DNA of 64,000 bases. It comes from Fusarium oxysporum f. sp. lycopersici 4287 (lineage: Eukaryota > Ascomycota > Sordariomycetes > Hypocreales > Nectriaceae). Under the pieces are notes generated by a model that saw only the letters and a program-made list of their open reading frames with translations, did no database searches and was not told the DNA's origin. Positions 34,817-46,389 of this stretch are shown in pieces (the stretch's first letter is position 1; each line of letters opens with the position of its first letter). Made by a program: the position numbers and the translations under genes. The DNA lies in the NCBI RefSeq assembly GCF_000149955.1, contig NC_030991.1:227295-291294 (forward strand), given 5' to 3'.

Positions 34817-35448
34817 TGTGCGGCATAGCTTATAGATCAGAGAAAGGATGTTTAGCGGTATCGTGATGGAGAGCCGAGTCAGATTTCCACAAAGTTTCGA
34901 GAGATGGTATCATGATTGACTGTTAATTGTGCATTTTGGCCATTAGTGTATTGCGGAGCTTAGATGAACCGTATCGTTGGCATTTGGTCTCCGATGTCAT
35001 GACACGGTGGGAGATCACTGTCTTCAGGTTCAGGTTCAGGTTCTACCCCTACTCGGTTTTAGCCGCTATTTAGCAGCAGCCATGCCCGGCTAGAGGAGTT
35101 TGGCCGACAGCCGAAGCGCCCCGAATAATTATCCGCAGCGCCCCACTTCGCTGAACACCATTTGATTGTTTGGCCAAGCTGTGTCCAAACTTCCCACTTT
35201 TTCCTCCTTAACCCCGGCACTCCGCTTGGAGAGAAAGTCGCTCCCAATCTTTTCTGTCTGGAGCTGGACGTAGATGGCGGCAACTGATTCTTGCGTGATT
35301 GGTTGAGGAATTGTGGGGCGGCGACCATGACTGCACGTACAGCCACGACGCCAATGGCGCCAGAAGCACAAAGATCAACGGACCCGAATACATGCTCGAG
35401 TGACGCAGCTTTTGCAGAAAGCGCTAGAGTAAATACGAAGTCCGCATA
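34817..35448. other. intergenic, chromodomain gene upstream
   Basis: Contains a short run of TTCAGG repeats at about 35.02-35.04 kb. The minus frame 35059-35478 has no domain. The TA at 35447-35448 is the left target site of the next Fot element. Confidence 0.4.
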
Positions 35449-37142
35449 TCGTACATGATAAGCAGGTGAAACAGACAAGCGAGTGGAACAAAATCCCTCA
35501 ACCTACATCATTTCTATTTAATCAATTGATTCACAACGTAAAAAGATGTCTCGCCAGTATTCCGAGGGTAATATGCTTCTGGCACTTCGTGCCCTTCAAA
35601 CTGACCTAAATTTAAAGCTCCGACCTCTTGCAAGACTCTACAAGGTCAACTGTTATGCCTCACGTCGCCGGCACAATGGCATTCAACCTCGACGCGATTG
35701 GATCACGAAATCACGAAAACTATCTGATGTAGAGGAACGGATAATAGTTCAGTTTATTCTTGACCTAGGTTTGCGAGGATTTCCCCCGCGATTACGTGGT
35801 GTGGAAGAAATGGCTAACCGATTGCTCGCCAACCGCAATTCGTCACCCGTCGGTATGCGCTAGGCTTCTAACTTCGTCAAGCGACATAAAGAGCTCAAGA
35901 CACGTTTTTTTTCGTAAATATGACTATCTGAGGCGAGGAAGGCCAAAAACAGTGCAGTCTGGAACCCGGGAATGGATTACTGTCATTCAAGCGATCAATG
36001 CGAAAGGCCAGGCGATCCCGCCGGTTATCAGAGGTGCGAACAAATATCACCTCGCCAACTAGTACCAAGAAAGCAATCTCCCTGGCAATTAGGCTACTGC
36101 AGCATCCTAAAATGGCTGTGCGGATAATGAGATAGGTCTTGAGTAGCTAAAGCACTTCGACCAGTGTATAAGGAAGCGATCAAATAGTCGCTATCGTCTT
36201 TTATACCTTGATAGGCACGAAAGTCACTACTTAGCAGACTTTAAGATATATTGCGAAGAACACAAGATCATTGCGCTTTATATGCCGCCCCATTTGTCTC
36301 ACCTGCTTTAGCCACCTGGTGTTGCGTGCTTTGGGCCGCTCAAGAAGGTTTACGGTTGAGAAATAGAGCATCTGATCAGACGCTTCATAGCCCACGTTTC
36401 CAAAACCGAGTTCTTTCCCGCCTTCTATGCTGTATTTCAAGCTACTATGACAGAAGGAAATATCAGGGCTGCCTTGAGAGGGGCCAGGTTTATTCCTATT
36501 GACCCGGAAAGTATAGTCTCGAAGCTCGATATACAGCTGCGGACTCCAACGCCGGTTGAAGAGGAGGTCGGTCCCTCGACCCCTTGGGTTTCGAAAACGC
36601 CAAAGACCGTACTTCAGGCCTAATATCAGTCTGAATACCTCCAAAGGCGAATAAGCAGGCATCATAGTAGCTCACCAGAGTCAACTTTGGCAGCCTTAAA
36701 CTCTTTTTCGAAGGGAACACAGGCAATGATGCATGAGAATGCCTTATTGAGGTCTGAGGTCCACGCCTTTCGACATGCGAATGAGATACTAAGCCGGCAG
36801 CGGAGGGCAAAGAGAAGTCGGCTATAGAAAAGAGGGGTGATGACAGTAGATGAAGGAAGGGAAGAAATTGATCAGATAGAAGTTGATGCGCAGGTAGGGG
36901 GCCGATCGTCGAGAGGTGGTGGTCAAGGTCGGCGCAAGCGAAGGAAAGGCGCTGTGGATCATGCGGCAAGACTGGGCATAACGCAAGAACATGTCAGATA
37001 GTTGTTGCAGTATGTAAAGGATAGTATAGCGATTAATTTTAATTGATTAGATGGTTTGTTGTGTTTTCCGGTGATTTCTATTTTGATAGCTGAAGAAAAG
37101 TGTTCCGCTCACTTGTCTGTTTCACTCGCTTATCATGTGCGT
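35449..37142 (+). mobile_element. Fot1-like element copy D, internally deleted and RIP-like mutated
   Basis: 1694 bases flanked by TA (35447-35448, 37143-37144). The terminal repeats share ACATGATAAGC and a two-motif layout with AAACA and GAACA variants. The transposase starts MSRQYSEGNMLLALRALQ (35546). About 200 bases around the first catalytic Asp are missing between RFF (about 35.91 kb) and RGRPKTVQSG. The rest reads in one frame but with many stops at positions that are Trp, Gln or Arg in relatives (AN-stop-YQ, LE-stop-LKHF, YG-stop-EIE). The last catalytic motif LQPLDVGCFG has become PPGVACFG. Confidence 0.9.
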
Positions 37143-37341
37143 TACCGTTTTGGTTACATGCGCAAGTTCGGAGAATAATAAAGCATCTTACAATAGTTAT
37201 AGACTAAGAACAGCGCATCAAGATATGTAGAATAATATAGTGTTTTTTTCTTTGTAGATTCTATTGGCACATTGTCCTTCAAGCCAGTATGTTGTTACTG
37301 TCAGCCTAATGAGCCCTTGATCTTGTCAAAGATAGTGATTA
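37143..37341. other. short spacer between two Fot-type elements
   Basis: No coding or repeat feature seen; bounded by TA target sites of both elements. Confidence 0.5.
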
Positions 37342-37790
37342 ACGTGGTTGATAAGCATGTGACCCAGACAATTATGTGACCCAGTTTTATTTCTACCTTG
37401 AATCCGGTTTTTAAAGAATTCTTTAAAAATTTAAACTATGTCTAAAATAGCTATAATCTCATTAGCTTATATATAAGTTTTAAAATAAGCTATATTAATT
37501 TTCCTAGATTTTTAGAAAAATCCTATATCGCTATAAACTTTAAAATCCATTTACACTGTAAAATACACTGTATAATATACAATATTATAAGGTTTTCTAT
37601 GTAAAATAAAATAATAAGAATTCTCTTGAAAATACTATTTAATAAGCCTAATTATACTATTATAAAAAATATATTTAATATATTTTTAGCTAATTTATTT
37701 ATAACTTTATCTGCTATAGGGTAGGTTATTTCTCAGTGCACAGTATACTGGGTCACATACTTGTCTGGGTCACATGCTTATCAACCACGT
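37342..37790. repeat. non-autonomous Fot-type MITE (copy E)
   Basis: 449 bases with nearly perfect ~43-base terminal inverted repeats beginning ACGTGGTTGATAAGC and carrying two GTGACCCAG motifs each, flanked by TA at 37340-37341 and 37791-37792. The core is strongly AT-rich (TTTAAAAATTTA-type runs) with no ORF. Presumably mobilised by a Fot transposase recognising the ACCCA motif. Confidence 0.9.
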
Positions 37791-38204
37791 TATGCCTCTT
37801 TGGGCACATCTTCTTGATATCGCTGGCTGACTAAATGGCGAAAGCCTGGTTAGCTGGTATTCATCCACAAAAAAGGCAGATTTCTTTCACATGCCAACCA
37901 TTGACGTAGGGTTGGGCACGAGATCCACTTTGGGCCGGGCATTCGACACCATAGTCTTTTTGACTAATTTTGAGGATGACGTGGCGAGATGGCGAGACAG
38001 TGGGACAGGCCATGTCCATCAGATCATAGGGCGGATCCAGCCCGAAAGGACATGACGCTCTTAACCCTAACTAAAAATGCAAGGCCAGGCTATACAGGTC
38101 CTACCATGTTTGAAATTATTTCAAGCACATAAAGCCCAGTTGGCTGATTTTGTGCTCCTGCTTTAACGGTACAGACCCTTTGATTCGCCCAACACGTAGA
38201 AGGC
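37791..38204. other. intergenic, RING-H2 gene upstream
   Basis: Presumed promoter of the intact RING gene. Nothing else seen. Confidence 0.4.
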
Positions 38205-38902
38205 ATGCCTGCAATAAGCAATACCCCTCCCGCTACCACTCCGAACCCTGATAACCAGGATTTATACTATACACTACTCGGATGGCTTCCAATCATGATT
38301 ATGCCACTCTTGCTTGTGGTATTTTTGTTTCTCCTGTCTATTCCCAGGTATATATTCCTAGACGTCTCCAAACTGATCCTTATTCAGTCGCTTAATAGCA
38401 ATATAGATTATATGGGCTAGTGAGATATGGCAGGAATGCAGCCACAGAAGGGTCCAGCAGCTCTGGGGGATCTGCATCGACAGAGTCCACCAGCAGGGAT
38501 TTGCCTCATCTAGATGCTATTGCTCCACCAAAAACAGGCAAAGAGATGAGACGGGAGCTTACAAACGGAGCCCACGTCTCATGGGCGATGATGAGTTCGG
38601 ACATGGCATGGTACGTCCTCTTGACTCCTCAGTTATTGCAAGAAGCACTTGACTGATCCCTCATCTCCCCTCTTAGTGCCATCTGTCTAGAGGGTATTCA
38701 GGATACTGATATGGTTCGCCACCTGGTGTGTGAGCATACTTTCCACGCAAATTGTATTGCTACGTGGTACCTTGCGAAACATGATACATGCCCCATATGC
38801 GCAGTTAATTTTGCATCATCCAAGCCTGTACTGCAGGCGGCAAGCCAAGCGCATGTATCAGATCATCGGGCAGATGATGCTTCTACATTAGGGCATGTGT
38901 AG
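38205..38902 (+). CDS. RING-H2 transmembrane protein, intact copy 3
   Basis: Model: 38205-38347, 38425-38610, 38677-38902; introns of 77 and 66 bases (GTATAT/GAG, GTACGT/TTAG); 184 residues. A Pro/Asn-rich N-terminus is followed by one membrane segment (PIMIMPLLLVVFLFLLS, ~30-46) and a Ser/Thr-rich linker. The second splice creates CAICLEG, starting a RING-H2 finger continued by CEHTFHANC and CPIC, near residues 111-152. Family knowledge: this layout is typical of membrane-anchored E3 ubiquitin ligases. The lack of a signal peptide beyond the membrane helix suggests an internal-membrane or plasma-membrane protein with the finger in the cytosol. Substrate unknown. Unlike the two paralogues at 6.5 and 22.3 kb, no stop or phase break was found. 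Confidence 0.8.
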
Positions 38903-39736
38903 GCTTGCATTATACATATTCATTATCCATATTGCGACGGCAGCATCCATGCATAGACGGTGCGAGTATCCTGGTTCCTCTCATACCGCAAATAGTGAAC
39001 CAAGTGTTGACCTGGATCCAAGAGAGATCGTGTCAGGATCACGAAGGGGTGAAGTTGCAGACGTAGTACGTTAAACCACATGCCTGTGCCCACAAATGCA
39101 CCTTCTTGCTCATACCTAGCCTAGTCTTCTTTCACTATGCCTTATTCCATGATAAATCCATCCTTGCCTTGATTAGTTTCTCATTTAATCTTCTGATTCA
39201 TAGGTTTTATGTCTGGACCCTGATAACGCAGACTTGACTACTATACAAACGGCCCGCTAGCAAAAGGGCAGTCAAGTGTCGGGGTCTGGCGGTGGTGTAC
39301 TATGTCGAGCTGTATATTTAAGCCTGATACAACTATAAATATCGTGAAGGTCAACGCCTAATTGCTCACTGGTCTTATTGGGTTGTGATGACCAATTTAC
39401 TCATTCTTGCGCCCTTGCTATTATAGACCAGCACTTTCCTTAGGTATATGCGCCTCGTGTTCTAGACGGAAACACTTGCTTTAGCTTATCCCTGATGGTA
39501 TATTAACTGACCCTAAATTCATGTCACAAGCAACCGGTACTGGCATTTCCTCGGTCTACTGGCTGTTTATCTACGGGACACAACCTAAAAGGGCATTCTT
39601 TAGGCATGACTGGCTTACAAAGCTACATCAGTTAACCCTCTTATACAAACATCAGTAAGTGATGTCCTTAAATCCTCATCAAATTCATTATCAGATCAAG
39701 TTATACACACGAGCTATAAAGCACAGACCACGTAGC
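38903..39736. other. intergenic, no gene seen
   Basis: Spacer between the RING gene and the LINE tail; no supportable coding frame or repeat. Confidence 0.45.
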
Positions 39737-40433
39737 ATGAATGAATGAATGAATTTATTCCGCCCAGGAGGATACGCCTCATAGGGCCCACAACATTGTA
39801 TCTCGTTACATTGTTATTCCCCTCATTTTGCCCCTTACAACCTTAACTCACCAGTCCTTACACCTTGCCACTTCCCCAGCCTCGCTTGTCCCCGCGACAG
39901 GCCTGCTTGAAAGCCAAATTCTCCAAGTGTTCAGCGTCCTACCTCCAGCAGCTGAAGCCTGGTCTGTCTACCAGAGGCTGTACTATATTAGTTCTTGCTG
40001 TATTATCTTGTTTGGTTTGTTAGTATGTTTTTCATGTCTGTGTAGCATCCAAACGGCCTGTGCTTATCGCAAACTTGCTTGTTGCTCGCACCGCTCCCAA
40101 GTTCGGGCTCCACCTATGCCCGTCCTCTGCTGTCTTGCCTCCCAGGAAGAACGGTAGATTGCCTATCATTTCCAGGTCGACATTTCGCATGTGTTCTCGT
40201 TGCTCGTCCCACCGTGGGCATCGGAAAAGGAAATGGTCCACCGTTTCTTCTTCCTGGCCACAATCGCACGTATCTGTCTCTGCTGCGCCTATCCTGTGCA
40301 GATATGATATCAGGACAGGCAAGTCTGTTCCTGACCTCTATCACCTTTGGTCATAGCAACGAGCCATCGCCAGCGATAGTCCCAAAAGTCGACCCGTGCC
40401 CGTCGCAGCCAGTACAGGTCTAAATCGTCGGGA
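39737..40433 (-). mobile_element. Tad-type LINE (non-LTR retrotransposon) 3' remnant
   Basis: Minus strand. The 3' end is a (CATT)n-like tail (ATGAATGAATGAATGAAT on the plus strand at 39737). Upstream is the C-terminal coding end: LPVLISYLHRIGAAETDTC, CDCGQEEETVDHFLFRCP, RWDEQRE, the Cys/His region that follows reverse transcriptase and RNase H in fungal LINE ORF2. A frameshift lies near 40.32 kb, with DLYWLRRARVDFWDYRWRW beyond it. The remnant is cut off at 40434 by a hAT terminus. Reverse transcriptase is missing. Confidence 0.72.
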
Positions 40434-43400
40434 TCAGTGCTCATCATATGCCAAACAAATCAACTTTGACCTCAAAGTTGAGTTGATTGATTTGATTGAT
40501 GTTCTATATCAATTCCGTGGGTGGAGACCCCTACGCGAAGTCACCCCCTTCGTGCACACCAAAAGTCAGCTACCGACCCAGCTGCCCAACTTTACTCCGC
40601 CCTGCCTGGCCCAGTTCTTGAGGCACTGAACGTGTTCCAATGTATCCGAGCCCATCGAAAGCCTCTGAGACGTCAACGTCAGCTTCGCTAGGCTAAATTG
40701 CCTCTCAAAATCGCTTGCCATCACTGGAATAGCAAAGATATCCGGGGCATTGCTGCTCAGTGAAGGAAACGAAGCCCTGTGGCTCGAGACGGAGGTACCT
40801 TTCGAGCTCGCCGACACTACCGCTCGTCGCAAACGCTTTATTCGTCTTGCTGTTAATCCATTGAGTGTACTGATCATCCTCTTGGCCCATCGTTCTTAAT
40901 GCTGCGTCGTACTTTATTGTTTCTTCACACAGTCCCAGGTTTGCGTCGTACCAATAGGTGAAGTAATCCTTAATTCCAACCTTGGCATTACGAGCCCAAG
41001 CGATTGGTTTCTCAGAGATCCAAGTGGCCTCTAACCAGTTGAACTCGAACCTCGGATGCAGAATGGTCGCTGTCGCAAATAAGGGAGAATCTCTGAGTTT
41101 GTCATAATAAGCATTCAGCTTCTTCCACCCGTTGTTCATCGATACCCGGATATAGGCTCGATGGTCTGTTGGTAATGTGCTCTTTTGCGACGTCTCGGAC
41201 GCTGATCGCTTCTCCGCCACGGAATATTTAGCCCGAGAATGCAGCGGTAAGGCAGATTCTATGAATCTCGTGGGTTGGCTCCGCTGCGGTAGCGCGTAAA
41301 CCTCATCCTCGTCAAAGTGGGCAGGGAGACGGCGTACGCGGCTTGGCCGGCTGTTGCGCTCACGGAAATTCGTCGGCGCCGTTGCAATCCGCTCCGCGGC
41401 ATCCAGATGAGTTTCGCCCACTATTTCCGCTGCAACTTCACTATAGAAGACTTTCCAGTCCTTAAAGTGCTCCAGCAGATATTCCATTCCTATTAACACT
41501 TCGCATATGCGTCCATGGCTGTTACCTTTACCCTAGCCCTGCGTCTGTATCGTCTAAAGGTATATAGGTTTGAAAATCTCGTTCACTTCGCCAAGAATCC
41601 GCTAGTCTTCGCTGGATAATATATTATCTGCCGGTATATGTCTTGATTTGCTTTCCTCCTCTTGAATCGCAAAGAGAAATGCCCTGACGTCTGTCTGCTT
41701 TCGCAAAGCCCTCTCAATCATCATGTACGTTGAGTTCCACCGCGTTTCGTTGTTCATGACAACCTCGAGCTCGGCCGTGGATTCCTCGCAGAGCCGATAT
41801 CCCTCGTAATCCGGCTCCCGAGCTATTCGCTTGAACTGTTCATTCCGCTGCGGCGACGAACGCATAAACTTGACAATATTGCGGAGCTTACCAATGGGGC
41901 CCTTTGTGCGCCAATGATCCAGGTCCTGCTCAATAAGGCCGCGCATGCTGTTGATGTCAGACTCCAGCTCGAACGAGTCGGCGTCTTTGCCAAAGAGAAA
42001 GGCTCGCGCGACGAGATTGAGCGTGTGCCCATAACATCGCATCCGGCGGGCCTTTATATCAACAGGCCTCATCGATGGATCGAGCTTCTGGTACATGTGG
42101 TACAGACAAGTATCGTTTGCCGCCATTTTATCAGAGATGGCACAGCCAACTCGCCCCTCAATCTCCCATTCGTGGACGATGTCGACCAAAAGGAGCACAT
42201 CCTTCTCGTGCCAACCTCTCTGGTAAGTTTCCCTCGGTAGAGCATTTATGGGCCCACTAACAACGGGTAGAGAACCAAATCCCAGTCGAGGTTGCCCATG
42301 AGATGGCGTGCTTATTGTGGTTGTTCAGGAGAATGAAAGCCCATAGTTCATTCTCGATGGCATTGTGGGCTTCAGCTTCAGAGCTCAACTATAACCCTGC
42401 CGTCGTCTCTCTCGTGAGCCAGCTTTTCGCCAGTGGATCATGGCGGAAAATAACTGCATTCACAGATGTTGAGAACCGCTTCATGAAGCTCATAGCTGAA
42501 GCGAAGAACTGCAATGCTCTTACAGTCTATGGCGAATACCTGTTCCAAGATGGAAAGTATGACAAAGTCGCCACTATGAGCACCAGATTGACGACGCAAA
42601 GCCAGAAGACGGGACTGCTGATGCCCCAGTTGATCGATAAAGTGCGCAAATACAGCCATGATTGCAAAGCGATTCGGTGACGTCCAGAGATCGAAGCTAA
42701 TATGCACCGCTGTCAACGCGTTCCAGAGCTCTGCCTTGATATCTCGATTCGCTTCAAAGTGCCGGTGTATCTCTCTAGTGATAGAGCTACCACTCCACGC
42801 TATCTGGACCACTAAATCGCTGTCGAAATGGTTGAAGATCTTCCGAAGGAAACTGTGCTCGAAGATGGTGAATGGCACATCGCTATCAATGACGAACCCA
42901 ACGCTTAGTTCTTGTATTGCTTTTATTTTCGCTTTTGGTATGACGCTCTGTTCAAGCCGACGCCTTTTGGGTGTTGCACCAGAATAAATATCAATGGCAC
43001 TTTCATCACCAGGACTTGGCTCACTAGACTGGCTGGCTAGGTGATCCGGTGAGCTCTATGCAGGTCGGTCAGCTGCTGGGTATCTTGTGAACAATATTGA
43101 ACGGGACAGGTACATGCTTTCGGAGATGATCTGCTGCGGAAGACGTGGCTTGCACCGAGAACTCCGCTGCGCCTTTCATGTCACATCGATTGCACCACCA
43201 GACATGACCTATCGGTTGATCTTGATAGTTCAGTTCGACAAGGTCCCGTGCGACCTAATCCAGCTCTTTCTTCTCTTTGCAGCTTTTCGAGCCAGCAAAT
43301 CTTCTTGGACGAAGCGACGGTTTTTCCAGGTAATCTTGGGCAGATCTTCAATAGTCGGGTTAGGAGGTAAAGCTGCAACGACTGCCTTTTCCAACTGCTT

Positions 43401-43517
43401 GGCAACCGTCTTCGGCTGAGACAATCGTGAGAAGACGGAAGAGGGAGGTGTGGGGCAAGGCGTCAACGTTGCTGGCGGAAAGCCAGCTGGCGATGGGGAG
43501 AGTGGCGAATTCGACAT
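40434..43517 (-). mobile_element. hAT transposon (family hAT-2), decayed transposase
   Basis: Minus strand. The 3' end starts CAGTGCTCATCATATGCC at 40434 and abuts a LINE. Transposase pieces in order: start MSNSPLSPSPAGF (43517) with RRKSWIRSHG; HFDSDLVVQIAWSG and VHISFDLWTSPNRFAIMAVF (42.4-42.9 kb); VGCAISDKMAANDTC, CYGHTLNLVARAFLFG and EVVMNNETRWNSTYMM (41.6-42.2 kb); FEFNWLEATWI (41.0 kb); and AIPVMASDFERQFSLAKL with LTSQRLSM (40.7 kb). Several frameshifts and stops separate them. The same family left the fragment at 12296-12918. The right terminal repeat was not found; 43517 marks only the coding start. Confidence 0.85.
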
Positions 43518-44926
43518 TTTGCTGATGAAATTCAAAAAAAAAGCATATCTAGAAGGGGCTGTTTTGGTGGCGCGACATGGTTGGGAAACGCGTTCCAGAT
43601 TGCATACCCGTGGTGGGGGCCTACGCGTTAGAACACGATAGTAAATACTTGATTTTGGGGCTGACACACAGCTATTAGAAAGTAGACCTCCATCTGTGAT
43701 TATCTGGTGTAGGGTAGTGGTCCGAGAAGATCTGAATTTTCGCCTCGATAGACGATTGCATGATGCATTTGTCATATAACACGTCAACGTTGTTCGTGGA
43801 GGGCGCTGTAGACTCCATTCCTTCTGGTTCAGAGCGTCCAGCTGGATCACGGTCGCGGAAGAACGCGATCATGGAGCGCGTCGGCACTGATCTAATAGGG
43901 AAAAAAAGCCAAAGGTGGTATGAACTAAGCTATATTAAGGTTAGTGTAAGGGGAAGGGTGAGTCGCATGGAGCCCCGGACGAAAAATATACCAGATACAT
44001 AAATACTAGGCCCAAGCATCCTAGGTGGCAGAAGCCCAATTCTCAAAGTCTTAAATGTGGCAACCATCATCAGACATTACCCCTGAATGTCTTATTACAT
44101 CGACTGTGGAACAACCAGTGAACCGGATGATTCTTTGCCAATTGCCAATGCTCGTGATTGGTTCGACTATGGCCCAGTCTCCAACGTGGAATGCAATCAG
44201 GGATATCGGAATGTCGTTATGACGATTAACGAGCTGAAATTTGAGATCGATCTTGCGTGGGCCGGGAACATCAACCCCGGACGTGAGCTGGAACCATCTG
44301 CACGGCTACTAGGCCAAGAAAGGGATGAACAGGGATACAGCACAGTGTCAATAGGCTACCCTAATCGAGAGGTTGTCTCCTCCAGTCTGCTATGGAGAAA
44401 TGCCGATCCTTGAGGCAACTAAACGTTGACCACAAAGGCCGCACGGGCCGTACCGTTCTTTATCGCATCAAAAGCAATCTGGCGTCCAGGAATGCTGCAA
44501 CCTTGTTACAATAGCCACAACACCGCAGTTTGGGGGTGCATTTCTGTGATGTAACGAGCGTATTGAGCATGGCCGAGAAAGCTACGGAGCCACATACGGC
44601 ACTGGAGATGCACCTCTGCTGATATGGTTGAGACACGTCTGGTCTATTGCTGGTATGAGATACTTAGAGGGACATGAAGATAAGGCGTTGGACGCAATGA
44701 CTGAAAGCCGGCATGCAGATGGTGATGTAAACCGAAGTTCAGAGGCTGTACGTCTAAATGATAACAGAAATAGCACGGAAGTTAGATTGAGATTCTGGTT
44801 GGCTTCTGGCCAGGCACGAGGTGAATGAACCCCCTTTGCAATTCGGAAGTATTATGCACCCAGCACTAGAGACGAGAAGGCAAGCGCACGTCCACAGGTG
44901 CTAGACTTCTTACATGTACAGCGACC
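43518..44926. other. intergenic ending in an A-tract; unknown ORF inside
   Basis: Contains the plus frame 44087-44413 (108 codons, MSYYIDCGTTSEPDD...) with balanced composition but no recognised domain, and a frame 44628-44828. They may be parts of a retroposed transcript because an A27 tract follows at 44927. Not supportable as a gene. Confidence 0.3.

Positions 44927-44953
<27 letters not shown>
44927..44953 (+). repeat. A27 homopolymer tract
   Basis: 27 consecutive A on the plus strand. Could be the tail of a retroposed sequence lying upstream or a simple repeat; no target duplication recognised. Confidence 0.7.
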
Positions 44954-44958
<5 letters not shown>

Positions 44959-46389
44959 CGCTACCATGGTGCTTGGACCCCCAAAGAATTGAGTTCTCTG
45001 GCGCCAATAAAGTTCCGGGTTGATTCCCGGGCGCCCGCCAACATCATCGCGGATAGATGCGCTTAGTAGTTGACGGCCCCCTTCTCCAGAAGTTTAGGTT
45101 TCTTATGTCCAACCGCAGCGACGAGAATAGCCATGGTCGACATATACGGCCCATTTGCTCCGAGTTTGTTTTCTGGATCTCTTAACAATTCTCTCACCCC
45201 CGCCTATAATTAGAATAAGGGCAGCACAGTGCATTGGGACAGCCAAGGCTGCGAAAAATGTTTTTTTGCTGGGGTCCCTGGAATTTTGTGTATGAGTTTC
45301 GTGATTGAGGGTAGGGCACGACGCCACACTAAGCACACCAAAAGACGAACAATTTCGAGCACAAAACGACAAATAATGACGTCGTCTAAGTCATACATGG
45401 TCAAGGCAGAGCCCTGCATTTGGGTGAGGCATGCCATTGCGGGAGGGCATCAGAAAAAAACGTTTGCCAAAGTAACGTGTGGTTGTGGAGTTTCCAAGGG
45501 CAACGCGCGCCATTTGGTTCGCATACTATCACATCACGTTGCATCAACCACCAAAGGAAAGGCGTGAACAGCCTCAGTCATCGGGCAGTAATGGAAAAAT
45601 GATACTTTCATTGGTTCATTGTCTCGCCATCTAGGTTTAAGCCTCTCTGACCTGCGCCGCAAGCTTCAACGGGTAAGTCAGAGCGGGTCATAATTCAAGG
45701 GATGAGCTGTATTCCGCATTGGGTCCTTTTGTCTTGATAAATGGTATTCATTATGGATGGCTGGCTCGCGGCATTGTTGGAGAAATGCAATAGCATGATA
45801 TCCGAAACCCAGGTTTCTCGATTGGCTCAGAATAATTATCTAGAGCAGAAGTTTTGTTTCGCGTTTCCAATTGATGTTCTCCCTACCATCGAGGGGGAAA
45901 AACTATGCTCACTTAGAATCACGTCGTTTTCCATGAATTGAACCTTGGCCAACACACAGACACATACAGACGCGTGTGCACGGCACTTTTTTACTACCAC
46001 GATAGAAACGTCGTCACCTGTCTTGGGACTTTCATTTTCACAACACTCCCCTCTCGCTTGCGCCCCATATTGGTTCGAAGGCCACGCTGGAACCTTTCAC
46101 GTTTTCAGAGACAACCCCCCATGCCTCCCTTCTTTGAGCTTCGCACCTCGTTTTACAGAGTAGCAATTCGGTACAAAGCAGGTTGCTGTAATGCCCAAGA
46201 TGCAATTATCAATCCACCTTCTGTAATGGCGTGAGTTTGTGTACTACCTTATATGATACTTACAGGCGCATCTGAATTGTATGGCTTGATAACGAACTTT
46301 TGCGCGGTAGCATTGGACTGGAAGGATGTCCCTAATCAACCCCACGTCTGGGGCAAGTGTAAAATCTTACCGGGCTGAGTTCTCTTTCC
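44954..46389. other. intergenic with a tRNA-like B-box hairpin
   Basis: Around 45.01-45.04 kb, GTTCCGGGTTGATTCCCGG resembles a tRNA T-arm with B box, but no matching acceptor stem or A box was found, so no tRNA is called. Frames 45229-45567 and 45741-45941 have no domain. Confidence 0.35.

Noticed and set aside
35020..35045. TTCAGG repeats as telomere-like sequence
   Set aside because: The unit is TTCAGG, not the fungal TTAGGG telomere unit, and only about three copies are present.
44087..44413. 108-codon frame before the A27 tract as a gene
   Set aside because: Composition is gene-like but nothing is recognised and the downstream frame is broken; kept only as a note in the intergenic entry.
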